From Rebecca billardiae RCC1528 (taxonomy: Eukaryota > Haptophyta), in NCBI GenBank assembly GCA_965240325.2, contig OZ251224.1, forward strand, positions 3,348,001 through 3,412,000: DNA of 64,000 nucleotides. The letters are read 5' to 3'. Below are positions 29,221 through 38,595 of the stretch, one piece after another; position 1 is the first letter of the stretch; each line of letters opens with the position of its first letter. Position numbers and translations under genes: made by a program. The notes beneath the pieces were generated by a model. That model did not search any database and was not told the DNA's origin. It saw nothing but the letters and a program-made list of their open reading frames with translations.

Positions 29221-31875
29221 ATGTCGACTCGCGTGGTGCTCGCGCAGCGGCGCCGGGGCGTCGACTGCGATGCCGTACGGCAGCTCGCAGAGCGTTGCGG
29301 CTACAACGAGCTCTACGCCGACGCGCGCATGCTCCTTCTCACGCGCGCCGCCGACGGCCAACTCGTGACGCTGTTCAGCGCATCGGCGGACGGCGACGAG
29401 CCGTACGCCGTGTCCGTGCAGCAGACGTCGCGCCCCGTCTTCCATACGTCCGTGGACTTTGAAGATCTCGAAGGCGTGCTCACCTCCGCCGCGCCCGGAC
29501 ACAGCAGCGGGCCCTCGGTTTCGCTCCCGGCATCACGCAAGCGCGCGCGCTTTCCGGAGAAAACTATGCTCGGGTCGATGGAGCTCGCGCTCGAGCGGCT
29601 CGACGCGGAGCGGCGCGCGGTGGACGCGGCGCGTGCGCAGCACGAGCGCCTGCTGGCGCAGGTCGCGGGCGCCACGTCCGAGCTCGCCGCTGCCGCGCCC
29701 GGGCCCGAGCCGCTCAGCCTGAGCGGCCTATTCGTGTTCGAAGTCACGGTCGAGGAGGCGTTGGTCGTGCGCAAGGGGCCGAGCTTCGGCGAGCGCACGA
29801 GCGTGTGCGTCCCGAGGGGCGCGCTCGTCGCGTGCGACCGCCGCCAGCGCGTCGGCGCCCACCTCTTCGTGCGCCTCGCCGACGGCCGCGGCTGGCTCTT
29901 CGAGACGAGCCAAGCGGACGAGCGCTGCCTGCGCGAGCTCGAGCTTCAATTCTGCCTGCGTGTCTTCGAGGTGGTGGCGACGGCGGAGGAGGCGCTGGAG
30001 CACGCGTGCGCACACCCCGCCGCGTGGCTGGGCGCGGGCGCACCGCCGCCCGCCGCGGCGGGGCTGGACAAGGGCGACGTGCTCGCCACCGACTGCTCCG
30101 TGCGGCACGGCGACCGCGCGTACTTTCGCGTGCGCGCGGAGGCGGAGGCGGCGTGCTACTGGCTGCCGCGCAGCAGCGCGACGCGAGCGCAGGTGCTCTG
30201 CGAGCGCGCGCTGGATCACGGTGAGTTCATCTACCAGATCGTGCGCTCGCCGAGGACGCTCACTCTGCGCCGCCACCCCGACCGCCACAGCACGGCGCTC
30301 AGCAAGGCCGTGTCGCCCGCCGAGCCAATGGTCGCGTCGTGCGCGCGCGTGCTCGGCACAGCCGGCCAGCGCTGCTTCCTGCTCGAGCACGAGGGCCAGT
30401 CGGGCTGGGTCGTCGAGCTGGCCGACGACGTGCGCGAGTGGGCCAAGCCGCCGCCGCCCATCAGCGGCAGCGCGGGCTCGCGCACGCTCGTGCAGCTCGG
30501 TGCGTCCGCCGACAGCTGGTGCTTCATCTTCCAGCTGGACGACGGCGAATCTCCCGAGCGGCAGATTGTGTTCTGGGGCGGAGGCATCCCGGGCGGCCTG
30601 GCCAAGCAGATCAACAACTGCAGCGCGAAGGGGCGCGTCGTGACGGCGTTCGCCTTCGGCGGGCACGCCGACTGGTTCTGCACGGGTCAGTACCGCGACG
30701 GCTCGGGCTCGCACTCCTGGTGGCACGTGGATTCCCCGAGATTCTCCTCGGAGCTGAAGGCGAGCTCCGGACTCCGCTGCGTCTCGCTGGCCCCGGACGC
30801 CAGCGGGAGGCGCATCCTGGTCGACGGGGACGCTGGCTACTACGCGGAGGGCGTAGACAGCGCGTTCTTGCGCGAGCTGGACAAGGTGCACGCGCGGTCG
30901 GGCAAGTTCAAGCGCGTCGCGCTGCTGCCCTTCGACTCGGCGTACCTCGAGCACGACCAAGGCGTGGGCTGGTGGCTCTCGGACGCAGTGCTGGGCCACC
31001 TGCAGGTGGAGCTGGAGTCGGGCCCTGGGTCCATCCGCGGCGTGACGGCGTGCGCGGAGACGGGCCAATGGATCGTGGTCTACGATCGTCGCTTCGTCAT
31101 GTCGGCCGGTGTGCCCTCAGAGCTCAGCAGGCAGCTCGCAAGCGCGTTCAAGCAGCAGAACAGCGCGATTGAACGGCGGAGCGCCCTGATCGGCGCCCAT
31201 GCGAGGGCACAGGCGCGCCTCGCGTTGGCAGCTGCGACGTTCACGGGCGAGGGGTGGAGCATGACGCGCATCGGCCCGCAGCACGCCAAGTTTGACAGCG
31301 TGTGCACGCAGTTCGTCGGCTGCTGGCGCAAGCCCGGCCGGCCGCGCGTGCACCACGTCCTTCAGATCCGCAACCCGGCCGCCGTGTACGCGCGGTTCGA
31401 GGCGGTGGCGGCGCGCGTCGGCAACGTGTGCCGACGGTTCCACGGCACCGCGACGGCGAGCGCGTGCCGGGGCGGGCTCGACCTGGGCGCGCAGCCGTGC
31501 ATGCAGCCCAGCTGCGCCATGTGCAACATCTGCCGCGTCGGCTTCTCCAAGGCGCTCGCCGGCAGCAGCACGAAGTTCCTGCGCTTTGGCCGCGGCATGT
31601 ACTTCTCGGCCACTTCCGGGAAGTCGCATGACTACGCCTCCGGCTCGGAGAAGCAGGTGGGTGGCGAGCGCATGCGCCTCATGTTCCTGTGTAAGGTGGC
31701 GGTGGGCAGGGCGTTCCGCGCGCAGGAAGACATGCCGCAGCTGACCGAGCCACCTTCGGGCTTCAGCTCGGTCGTGGGGGAGGCTGGCAAGGCGCTCAAC
31801 TACGACGAGGTCGTGGTCTACGCCGACCACGCGGCAGTGCCTTCCTACCTGATCGCCTACAGCGTCGCAGCCTGA
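29221..31875 (+). CDS. Poly(ADP-ribose) polymerase-family protein, 884 aa
   Basis: A single exon starts at ATG 29221. The C-terminal catalytic domain (about residues 675-884) contains the full H-Y-E triad: His741 in RRFHGTA, Tyr794 in GRGMYFS, and Glu863 in NYDEVVVY, so it could make poly(ADP-ribose) or mono-ADP-ribose. HHVLQIRNP and LFLCKVAVGRAF are further landmarks. The N-terminal 660 residues have no WGR, BRCT or zinc finger; instead they show a short coiled coil (about 120-155) and beta-rich pieces such as GRGWLFE, SGWVVELA and TGQWIVVYD that may be SH3-like or WG-type repeats. The CMQPSCAMCNIC cluster inside the catalytic domain could bind zinc. This architecture is not one I recognise. 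Confidence 0.85.
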   Translation: MSTRVVLAQRRRGVDCDAVRQLAERCGYNELYADARMLLLTRAADGQLVTLFSASADGDEPYAVSVQQTSRPVFHTSVDFEDLEGVLTSAAPGHSSGPSVSLPASRKRARFPEKTMLGSMELALERLDAERRAVDAARAQHERLLAQVAGATSELAAAAPGPEPLSLSGLFVFEVTVEEALVVRKGPSFGERTSVCVPRGALVACDRRQRVGAHLFVRLADGRGWLFETSQADERCLRELELQFCLRVFEVVATAEEALEHACAHPAAWLGAGAPPPAAAGLDKGDVLATDCSVRHGDRAYFRVRAEAEAACYWLPRSSATRAQVLCERALDHGEFIYQIVRSPRTLTLRRHPDRHSTALSKAVSPAEPMVASCARVLGTAGQRCFLLEHEGQSGWVVELADDVREWAKPPPPISGSAGSRTLVQLGASADSWCFIFQLDDGESPERQIVFWGGGIPGGLAKQINNCSAKGRVVTAFAFGGHADWFCTGQYRDGSGSHSWWHVDSPRFSSELKASSGLRCVSLAPDASGRRILVDGDAGYYAEGVDSAFLRELDKVHARSGKFKRVALLPFDSAYLEHDQGVGWWLSDAVLGHLQVELESGPGSIRGVTACAETGQWIVVYDRRFVMSAGVPSELSRQLASAFKQQNSAIERRSALIGAHARAQARLALAAATFTGEGWSMTRIGPQHAKFDSVCTQFVGCWRKPGRPRVHHVLQIRNPAAVYARFEAVAARVGNVCRRFHGTATASACRGGLDLGAQPCMQPSCAMCNICRVGFSKALAGSSTKFLRFGRGMYFSATSGKSHDYASGSEKQVGGERMRLMFLCKVAVGRAFRAQEDMPQLTEPPSGFSSVVGEAGKALNYDEVVVYADHAAVPSYLIAYSVAA

Positions 31876-31916
31876 TGAGATATGACGAGTGATGATGCTG
31901 ATTCCGCGCGGGGCCG

Positions 31917-31949
31917 GATGATGATCATGGCAGTACCATGATCATCATC
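31917..31949. other. Perfect 14-bp stem hairpin downstream of the PARP gene
   Basis: GATGATGATCATGG and CCATGATCATCATC are exact reverse complements separated by a 5-nt loop (CAGTA). It begins 41 bp after the stop codon and probably lies in the 3' UTR, where it may affect RNA processing or stability (inference). Confidence 0.7.
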
Positions 31950-32905
31950 ACGCGAATCGTCGGAGACCGCGCGCGCAGTGATGACGACTCGGTGCTGTGA
32001 GGGCAGTAGCGCGCACAGTAGATCATCGACATACTCGTAAGTTTTATTTTATTTTAAAATATTATAATATATATATATGGCGGGCCGTAGGTCCGCCCCT
32101 TGTAGTGCCCGGGAAAAAGATAAGAAAAAGAAAAGGAAAAAAGAAAATCGCCTCGCAAAGAAAAGAAAATCGCCTCGCTCAAGAACTGCCGGGTCGCTTC
32201 GCTCACTACCGGGCGCCCTCGCAGCTCCCACTGGGGACGCTCGGCCGAAAACCATGTCGGCCATGGCGCGGAGCGCGTGGGCGGCGCGCGCCAAATCCAA
32301 CGCCGGCGCGGACATCGCGCGAGGATTCCCGAACGGTGTTTTCGCCCGATTCGCGTTTGCTGCCCTCGTCGTCTCGCGTGCAGGTCGAACGGGGGCCAAA
32401 GTCGACGCGTTTGGAGGCACGCTCGGCGCGTCGACACGATCGTGCGACCTGGGGCGGTCCTCGCCCGACTTGCACGTCGAGCGCTCGCACGAGCCATAGT
32501 ATTAAGCGCTGCGCACGACAACCACCTCGCGCGATCCACCGTCGCGCGTCGAGCTCGGTGCGGAAAGGCCCTCATCACGAGGTGTCTCGCGGGCGGGAAG
32601 CGCCATCGCACGCGACGCAAGATTTGGCGCGGCCTTCTGAACTCGATCGCCGGAATCCGCGCACCGGACTCAGTCATTGCTCGCGGTCCGTCCCTCAGCC
32701 GAGCCCACGTCCGGCCTGCATGGCGCATGGCGTCGACGGTGACCAATGCGACGGAAGCGCAGCGCTAACGCGTACGACGCGCAGCGGACGCACCTCCCGG
32801 GTCTGTCGCCGTGGCAGCAACCGCCTCTTCGCGAGTTGGCGACCCTCGCCGCAGCGCGACACAGACAAGCCCGTGATGCCATCCGCAGAGAGATGAATCG
32901 TCGAG

Positions 32906-33351
32906 CATGCAACATCGCCGCGTCATCCTCGTCCATGGCGCAGGCGCTGCGGGACGAGGCGGAAGTCGTCACGCCGGTGACTGATGCGCTGCGATTCGTG
33001 TGCCCGCGTGAGCAGCGCTTGCCTACTCTCGATCGCGAGTGGCACACGCTGTCGCTGCGCGCGCGCGCGCGCACGACCGCGTGAACGTCAACGCGCTCGT
33101 GCTCAGCGTGGCGGCCGTGTACGACGTCAACGCGACCTGCGCCGAGCCCATCGTGCCTGGAGCGGACATCGGCAAGCATCCTCGCGACGACCGCTCTCGG
33201 CTGGCGGCAGGAGGACATGCACATGATCTACTCTGGCGGCTTCGGCGGCGGCGAGGCGCTCGATTACGCCATCGCGGTCGACATGCGGCACATACAGCGC
33301 GTACCCGCGCTCGCGCGGAGCAACGGGCTACCCGTCCCGCCCCGCGTGCTG
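32906..33351 (+). pseudogene. Possible decayed alpha/beta-hydrolase (esterase-like)
   Basis: Successive fragments in shifting frames look like one esterase. MQHRRVILVHGAGAAG at 32906 resembles the oxyanion-hole strand. Then VTDALRFVCP and LDREWHTLSL follow in a second frame, NVNALVLSVAAVYDV in a third, and DMHMIYSGGFGGGEALDYA near 33215 in the second frame again. The last resembles the nucleophile elbow GxSxGG, but Ser is replaced by Gly. At least three frame changes would be needed, so a pseudogene is likelier than a spliced gene. The match is by eye and weak. Confidence 0.35.
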
Positions 33352-34121
33352 ACATTCCCTCGTGGGTGTGGGCGGCCTCGCGTTGCTGGTCCTTGCACTC
33401 GACTGTCCGTCACCCACGGCCACAAGCGAATGTGGAAAGACGCGAACCCGCAGAGGATACATTGCGACAGCACTGGCACGGCCCGCCGACCCCCCCGCCC
33501 GCCAGGGCAGAGTTTATATATTACAGAAACTTATTACGACAGCAGTTTCACCTCTGCCACGGACCTCACCGTCGTGAGGCGTGATACTGACGATATATGT
33601 GGGGTTATTGGTACAATAACTGATTGTCTAAGAGGACGACAAGAACGCCGGGCGCCAGCGCCGCTCATCAGCCACATCGCCCTCCGTACCAGACCATCGC
33701 CTCAAAGGGCGCTGCTCCCGGACGGACAAACAGTCTGTCCGGGTTGTTCTGCCGCCCAGGAGATCGGTTTCCGGCGCCGGCCTCTGCCGCCTGCTTCGCC
33801 AGGCGCGGCGTGCGAGATGGCTCCAGCCAAGCTCGTCCTGCGTCGCCGGCGGCGGCGGCTCGCACGCGGGTGGCGCGTCGCATGCACCGACCAACATCTT
33901 TCGGGCGGTGCTCCCCAACACACCATGAAACGGGATCACTCACGCACCGCGTCTCGTCGACGGCGAGCGGCATGCCCACCGCATCTGCTGCCGCTCGCCA
34001 AGGCATGAGGACACGTAAATCCCACTGAGTAGGAACACACGCAGCCGCCTCAGCATCGACATGCCAGGCGGCGGGCCCACCTTCGGCCAGCAGTTGGCGT
34101 CGGCGTTCACGAGGACGGCTA

Positions 34122-34122
34122 G

Positions 34123-34204
<82 letters not shown>

Positions 34205-34250
34205 GTATATATATATGTATATGTATATGTATGTGTGTGTGTGTGTGTGT
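34122..34250. repeat. (AT)n / (ATGT)n / (GT)n compound microsatellite
   Basis: A run of AT dinucleotides passes into TATG-interrupted AT and then a GT run. Confidence 0.95.
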
Positions 34251-34365
34251 CAATATGATGATCAGTCACGGACTGTTCTGAGCAGTACTAGTTAGTCTCT
34301 TACATCACTCGACTTAGAGCACGTACTTTATTATAATAATAAAGGCTGATGCGGACTTCGCCTGC

Positions 34366-34977
34366 TTAGCCTAGCCAAGGGCCGTAGCCTAGCATAGTGA
34401 TGACTTTACGCGCGTGCTTCTTACGCCTCTTGCTCGGCTGCGTCCCGGCCGCGCTCGCAGCTGCGCCTGCGCTCGCCGCGGATGTTGGTTCCGCTGGCAC
34501 TGCTTCTTGTGCCGAGGTGCTGCCTGCTGCAGCTGCGTGATGCGAGGGCAGACGCGACGCACGAGCAGCGACGAGAGCATTGCTGACCGCCTTTCTCCTC
34601 GATGCGGCGACGTCGGCGGGCAACAGGCCCTCCTGTTCCCACGTGCCCAGCGCCTCGAGGACAGGCCGGGCGTCTGCGGGGCTGGTCACCACGGGCAGCG
34701 TGTTCAGTACGTCCGCGATCTGCCGGTCGAGCTCGTCATCATCAAGTAAGCCCTTGAGGTTCTTGAGCTCTGACAGCTCAATGCCGATCTGCGAGATGCG
34801 CTGATCGGCCTCAGCCGCCATCGGTGCGGAAGGCGCGCCAGCGGCCACGCCGCACGGCAGGCTCGACGTGGGTGACTGGGTGTTCGCGCCCGGCTTGATT
34901 GCTCTTCCGGACTGCTGCGCTTGGTCACTTCTCCTCCAGTCCTGCTGGGGAGCTGCTCCACTGCACACGCCCGGCAT
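34366..34977 (-). CDS. Small Ala-rich protein with basic C-terminus, unknown function, up to 203 aa
   Basis: The ATG at 34977 lies inside the dispersed repeat; a later in-frame ATG (MAAEADQRIS) may be the real start. A helical acidic segment (QIGIELSELKNLKGLLDDD) is followed by an Ala-rich stretch and a nuclear-localisation-like cluster, KRRKKHARK. No family is recognised. The gene may have been altered by insertion of the repeat at its 5' end. Coding status is uncertain. Confidence 0.4.
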   Translation of the reverse strand: MPGVCSGAAPQQDWRRSDQAQQSGRAIKPGANTQSPTSSLPCGVAAGAPSAPMAAEADQRISQIGIELSELKNLKGLLDDDELDRQIADVLNTLPVVTSPADARPVLEALGTWEQEGLLPADVAASRRKAVSNALVAARASRLPSHHAAAAGSTSAQEAVPAEPTSAASAGAAASAAGTQPSKRRKKHARKVITMLGYGPWLG

Positions 34978-35211
34978 GCAACATCATGCCAGATTTGCTC
35001 CAAAAAGGCCCAATAACAATTTTCGTCGGCCTCGCCGGCCCGGCCTTTGAAAGACTCAGCGGGGGGCTCTGCCCCCCTGCGCCCCGCCCGCGCCTGCGCG
35101 GCGGGCGGACCTAAGAAACTGAGGCTCCGTAGGCGCTCGGGCTACCGAACAGCTAAGAAACCGAGGCTAGCCGGCAGATCTCTGATTTCTTATTGCCCGC
35201 GATTGCCTGTA
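34959..35211 (+). repeat. Dispersed 0.25-0.27-kb repeat with G/C hairpin, copy 2
   Basis: This is a same-orientation counterpart of 14642-14910. It contains CATGCAACATCATGCC, GGCCTCGCCGGCC, AGACTCAGCGGGGGGCTCTG and GCCCGCGATTGCCTGT, with several substitutions and small indels. The GGGGGGC-TCT-GCCCCCC hairpin is intact. Confidence 0.8.
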
Positions 35212-35521
35212 GTATAGCACTTAGCAGGTCACGTCGTCCGTGTTATAATCACGTCGTACTCGTAGTTTGAGTACCGTAGTACGAGTCTCGGTTATACAAA
35301 GCCTACTGTACCGTCATTAAGATTTGATGAAGGTCGCGTCGTCCTACTCAGTACTACGTGTATGTCAGTACTGTACTAGGCGGTACGGACTACGGTAAGC
35401 TAGCGGTACCATCGCGTCCCGCGGGACTGACTGACCAGTGACCGCCTTAGGACGGTTTCTGATGACGACGGCCTGCGGTGCTGCGGCTCGCCTGCGGAGT
35501 AGACGAGGACGCATCGGAATC
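35212..35521. other. Intergenic region
   Basis: This is low-complexity DNA with many GTAC and GTAGTAC words downstream of the repeat. No gene was seen. Confidence 0.5.
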
Positions 35522-37429
35522 TCACAGAAGCTGCCGCATCGTGGCGGTCGCGTCCACCACGGCGCGAGCAGCGCCAGGCGGCGGCGCGGGCTCTTGCTGC
35601 CCTTGCAGCGTCGCAGGTAAAGCAGCTGCGGACCGCGCTGCGCCGCGCGTGCGCGCCTGTCCGTCAGGCGTGCCCCCCTCCGACACGGGTGGCGCGATGG
35701 CATTCGCAGCCCGCCAGCGGAGGGCGCGCGCACCGGCGACGGCGATCGCACCTAGCGCGGCTGCCCCCGCTAGCACCGCCGCGGGCAGGCCGACTCGTCC
35801 CGCCCTGCGCGGCCGGGGCGCGGCCGCCGCCGACCGCGGCAATGCCGCGCGCACCTTTGACGACTGCGCCGGCTGCGCATACACGTGCACCTCCTGGCTG
35901 TCGCCGCGGCCACTGCGCTCGTCGCACCAGCGCGTGAGCGGCTGCACGGTCGAGTCGATCGTGTAGCACACGCACTCGTGCCCCTCGTGCTTCCCCGAGC
36001 CGGCCACCGCGAAGTAGCTGAAGGCCGCGCACCGCTCGGAGCACGCCGCCACGGCCTCGCGTGAGCGGTGCCGCCGGCTGCCGCCCAGCTCGCCGAGGTT
36101 GACGACGGACATGGAGTCGACGCGCGCGGAGCGCAGCCGGAGGGAGAGCTGCGTCGTCGACTTCACGCAGCCGATGTGCTCCACCTCGTCCGACGCGGGC
36201 TTGGGCCGCGCCCCCTCCTGCTGCTGCCCGCCGCCGCACGCGCAGCAGTGGTGCTCCGGCGAGTTGTGCACGGGCCCGTCCATGCGCAGCGCTCGGCCGT
36301 CGCGGCACCAGCCGAGGTGCTCGTAGTCCGCGCAGCCGAGGCCCGAGGGGGAGGACCACGGGCTGTCGCTCGCGCCATCCGCGCTCACGGCCTCTTTCTC
36401 CGCCAGCGCCGCCGCCACCGCCGCCGCCCTGCGCAGCGCCGTGGAGGAGGCCCCCTCGGCAACGGCGCGCAGCGCGCTTGTCTCGTGCTGCTCGCGTGCT
36501 AGCGGCAGGTCGTGGCACTGCGCGACGGGGGCGGCGCCGCCCGCGCCCGCGGGCGGATCGCCCGACCAGAACGGCGGCGCGTACGTCACGTACATGTTGT
36601 ACCGCGGGTCCGCCACCGCCCAGTTCACGTCGCCCTCCGTGCAGCCGTAACAGTAGCGCAGCTGCGCAGACCAAGCAAACTTAATGTACACGTCGCCGCC
36701 GTGCCGGCTGCGCAGGGTGGCGACGAGGCCGGCGCAGTCCTGCGGGCTCGGGCTGAGCATGGAGACGGGCCAGTGCCGGTCGCCGCAGAACATGCCGTCG
36801 CGCGCACCCGGCTGCAGCGTCGAGGCGGAGACGAGCGGCGGTGCAGGCGGGGGCGGAGGCGGTCTCGGCGAGAAGTGAATGAAGTGGTGAGGCGGGGGCG
36901 GCGTGGGCGGTGTAGGCGACGGCGACGGCGGCGAGTGTGGCGGGGGTGGCGCGAAGTGCCCTCTCACGGCCGGGGTAAGCAGCCCGCCCGTCAGCGGCTG
37001 ACTGACGAGGAGGGGTGGGGGAGGATGGTGCACGACTGGGCCCGCCGGCGGAGGCGACGGTGACGGTGACGGCGGCGGCGGCGGCGGCGAGGTCGGGGGG
37101 GGGCTCAGCGAGGATGCTGACGTGGGAGGTGGGGAAAGGGTCGGTTCGTGCCCGCCGATGATGTGCAGACCCGCCCACTTTGACGGGCGCGCCGCCACTG
37201 GCGATGGCGGCGGCTGCGGTCCGTTTGAATCGTGGCCGTGGCTGCCGCCAAAGAAAATGTCCAATGGCGAGAAGGACTCGAGCCGCTCGCGCTCGGATGA
37301 GCGCTCACGCGTGGCGACGCAGACGCACACGACGAGGGCGACGCCCAGCCCCACGGCCGCAGCAAGCGCCTTCCGTCGTCGCATCGGCGGTGGCTCCCCT
37401 TGTCGACGAGGCCGTCCGCGCTGGGACAT
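35522..37429 (-). CDS. Membrane-anchored proline-rich protein with cysteine-rich (WSC-like) domain, 635 aa
   Basis: The ATG at 37429 was chosen because the longer frame starts with TTG. A signal anchor (ALAAAVGLGVALVVCVCV) follows a basic N-terminus. Residues about 80-215 are dominated by PPPSP and SPSP repeats, as in hydroxyproline-rich wall glycoproteins (extensin or pherophorin type). Next comes a region with CYGCTEGDVNWAV, a cysteine-rich block (CADYEHLGWCRDG... HCCACGG), then a WSC-like stretch (EHIGCVKS ... CAAFSYFAVAG ... CVCYTID). A second membrane helix (PAAVLAGAAALGAIAVAGA) precedes a disordered tail. It is probably an extracellular-matrix or surface protein. Confidence 0.65.
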   Translation of the reverse strand: MSQRGRPRRQGEPPPMRRRKALAAAVGLGVALVVCVCVATRERSSERERLESFSPLDIFFGGSHGHDSNGPQPPPSPVAARPSKWAGLHIIGGHEPTLSPPPTSASSLSPPPTSPPPPPPSPSPSPPPAGPVVHHPPPPLLVSQPLTGGLLTPAVRGHFAPPPPHSPPSPSPTPPTPPPPHHFIHFSPRPPPPPPAPPLVSASTLQPGARDGMFCGDRHWPVSMLSPSPQDCAGLVATLRSRHGGDVYIKFAWSAQLRYCYGCTEGDVNWAVADPRYNMYVTYAPPFWSGDPPAGAGGAAPVAQCHDLPLAREQHETSALRAVAEGASSTALRRAAAVAAALAEKEAVSADGASDSPWSSPSGLGCADYEHLGWCRDGRALRMDGPVHNSPEHHCCACGGGQQQEGARPKPASDEVEHIGCVKSTTQLSLRLRSARVDSMSVVNLGELGGSRRHRSREAVAACSERCAAFSYFAVAGSGKHEGHECVCYTIDSTVQPLTRWCDERSGRGDSQEVHVYAQPAQSSKVRAALPRSAAAAPRPRRAGRVGLPAAVLAGAAALGAIAVAGARALRWRAANAIAPPVSEGGTPDGQARTRGAARSAAALPATLQGQQEPAPPPGAARAVVDATATMRQLL

Positions 37430-37614
37430 TTTGCGGCGGATCGCGATCAATATGCCGATACCAGCTGATGCGCACGCGCGCGCCTGGCTTGCACGCGATT
37501 GGCGAAGGCTGCTGCCGGTTAGCCGTGCCGAATCTTCCAAAGCTAAGTTTTCGACCGTTTCGCGCCTGCTTCTCAGGGACCAAGGCTGCAGGCTACTCTA
37601 GATGTACAACAAGC
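37430..37614. promoter_or_regulatory. Divergent promoter region, proline-rich protein / sulfotransferase
   Basis: The 185 bp between outward-facing ATGs hold no recognised element; the part near 37540-37560 is AT-richer. Confidence 0.35.
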
Positions 37615-38595
37615 ATGGCGACCACCTGCCCGCGAAAACACGACCGGGATATGCGCCGACGCGGGATAGGCCGTGCGCATGCCATCAGCACGGCGCTGCA
37701 GCTATCCATCGCACTGGGTCACGCGGCTAATATGTCCAGCCCCGGCTTCGAGCGCGCACGGCGCCTTGTTGGGGACCGTGCATGCGCAGAAGCCCTATCG
37801 GCGATGCGCCGTGATGCGCCGTGGGACAACGGCACGGCTTACCGTCCATGGACACGATATGTGTACGCGGAGAGGCTGGGACTGGTGTACGTCCTCAACC
37901 CTAAGGCTGCATCGACCACTATCGTCGACCTCATGAGCCACGCCACTGGCCCAAACAGGACACGTGAGGGCCGTGTGAACTTGGCATGCAGCACGAGCGA
38001 TACATATCCCCCGCCGCCCGCGGGCGTGTACTTCACCTTCGTGCGCGAGCCGTACGCAGGCTTCCTCAGCGCCTACCGCGAGATTACGTTTCGGTGGGCC
38101 ATGTCGAGGTGGCTTCCTGATCTCCATCTCTCGCCGAACACCACGAGCGGGCCGCGTGCATCCGAGACTGGGCGCATCGGCTGTCGGACGGCGGCTCAGT
38201 CTGCGCGCAGGCTGGCCGCCTTTGTGCGCGACCTCGAGGGCTTCAAGGACCTCGGGAGTCAGGTGTACCACGCGTGGCCGCAGATGATCAAAACACTAGT
38301 CCGCACGCCGCTCGGCCGCTCCACGCCGCCGCTCGACTTCGTGGGCCGTGTCGAGCACTTTGTGGACGACATGCTCGAGCTGCTGGCAAGCGTGGGCGTC
38401 ACCAACGTGACGCGCGAGGTGATGGAGGAGTTTCGGAGAAACTCGAAGGAGGTCCATCGGGGCAGGTGCGTTCAAAAGGACCTGGAGGCCACATTGCACG
38501 TGCCTGCTCCCACGCGAGCCGCGATCGAGTCCTACCTGCACGCGGACCGAGTGTGCTTGGCGCCAGTCGGACCATACCCGCGCCCGCCTGCTTAA
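37615..38595 (+). CDS. Sulfotransferase family 2-like (carbohydrate sulfotransferase-type), 326 aa
   Basis: The ATG at 37615 gives a weak N-terminal hydrophobic segment (AISTALQLSIALGHAA). YVLNPKAASTTIVDLM fits the 5'-PSB loop of Golgi carbohydrate sulfotransferases (consensus PKAGxT), and YFTFVREPYAGFLSAYRE fits the 3'-PB motif (consensus FVRDPxERLxSAYR). A conserved-looking VGRVEHFVDDMLELL segment follows, as in this family. Several N-glycosylation sequons (NGT, NRT, NTT, NVT) suggest passage through the ER/Golgi. It probably sulfates a polysaccharide or glycoprotein. Confidence 0.8.
   Translation: MATTCPRKHDRDMRRRGIGRAHAISTALQLSIALGHAANMSSPGFERARRLVGDRACAEALSAMRRDAPWDNGTAYRPWTRYVYAERLGLVYVLNPKAASTTIVDLMSHATGPNRTREGRVNLACSTSDTYPPPPAGVYFTFVREPYAGFLSAYREITFRWAMSRWLPDLHLSPNTTSGPRASETGRIGCRTAAQSARRLAAFVRDLEGFKDLGSQVYHAWPQMIKTLVRTPLGRSTPPLDFVGRVEHFVDDMLELLASVGVTNVTREVMEEFRRNSKEVHRGRCVQKDLEATLHVPAPTRAAIESYLHADRVCLAPVGPYPRPPA

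Larger units (their letters stand above)
31950..34365. other. Long region with no intact gene
   Basis: It holds an A/G-rich patch (32110-32170), a decayed hydrolase-like sequence (separate entry), a lower-GC patch (33500-33640), a hairpin at 33718-33744 (CCCGGACGGAC, 5-nt loop, GTCTGTCCGGG, one G-T pair) and a microsatellite. Reading frames across 32-34 kb are basic, low-complexity and unsupported. Confidence 0.5.

Noticed and set aside
33624-34028. 134-codon frame upstream of the AT/GT microsatellite
   Set aside because: It has mixed composition, no domain, and competing frames of the same quality on the other strand.
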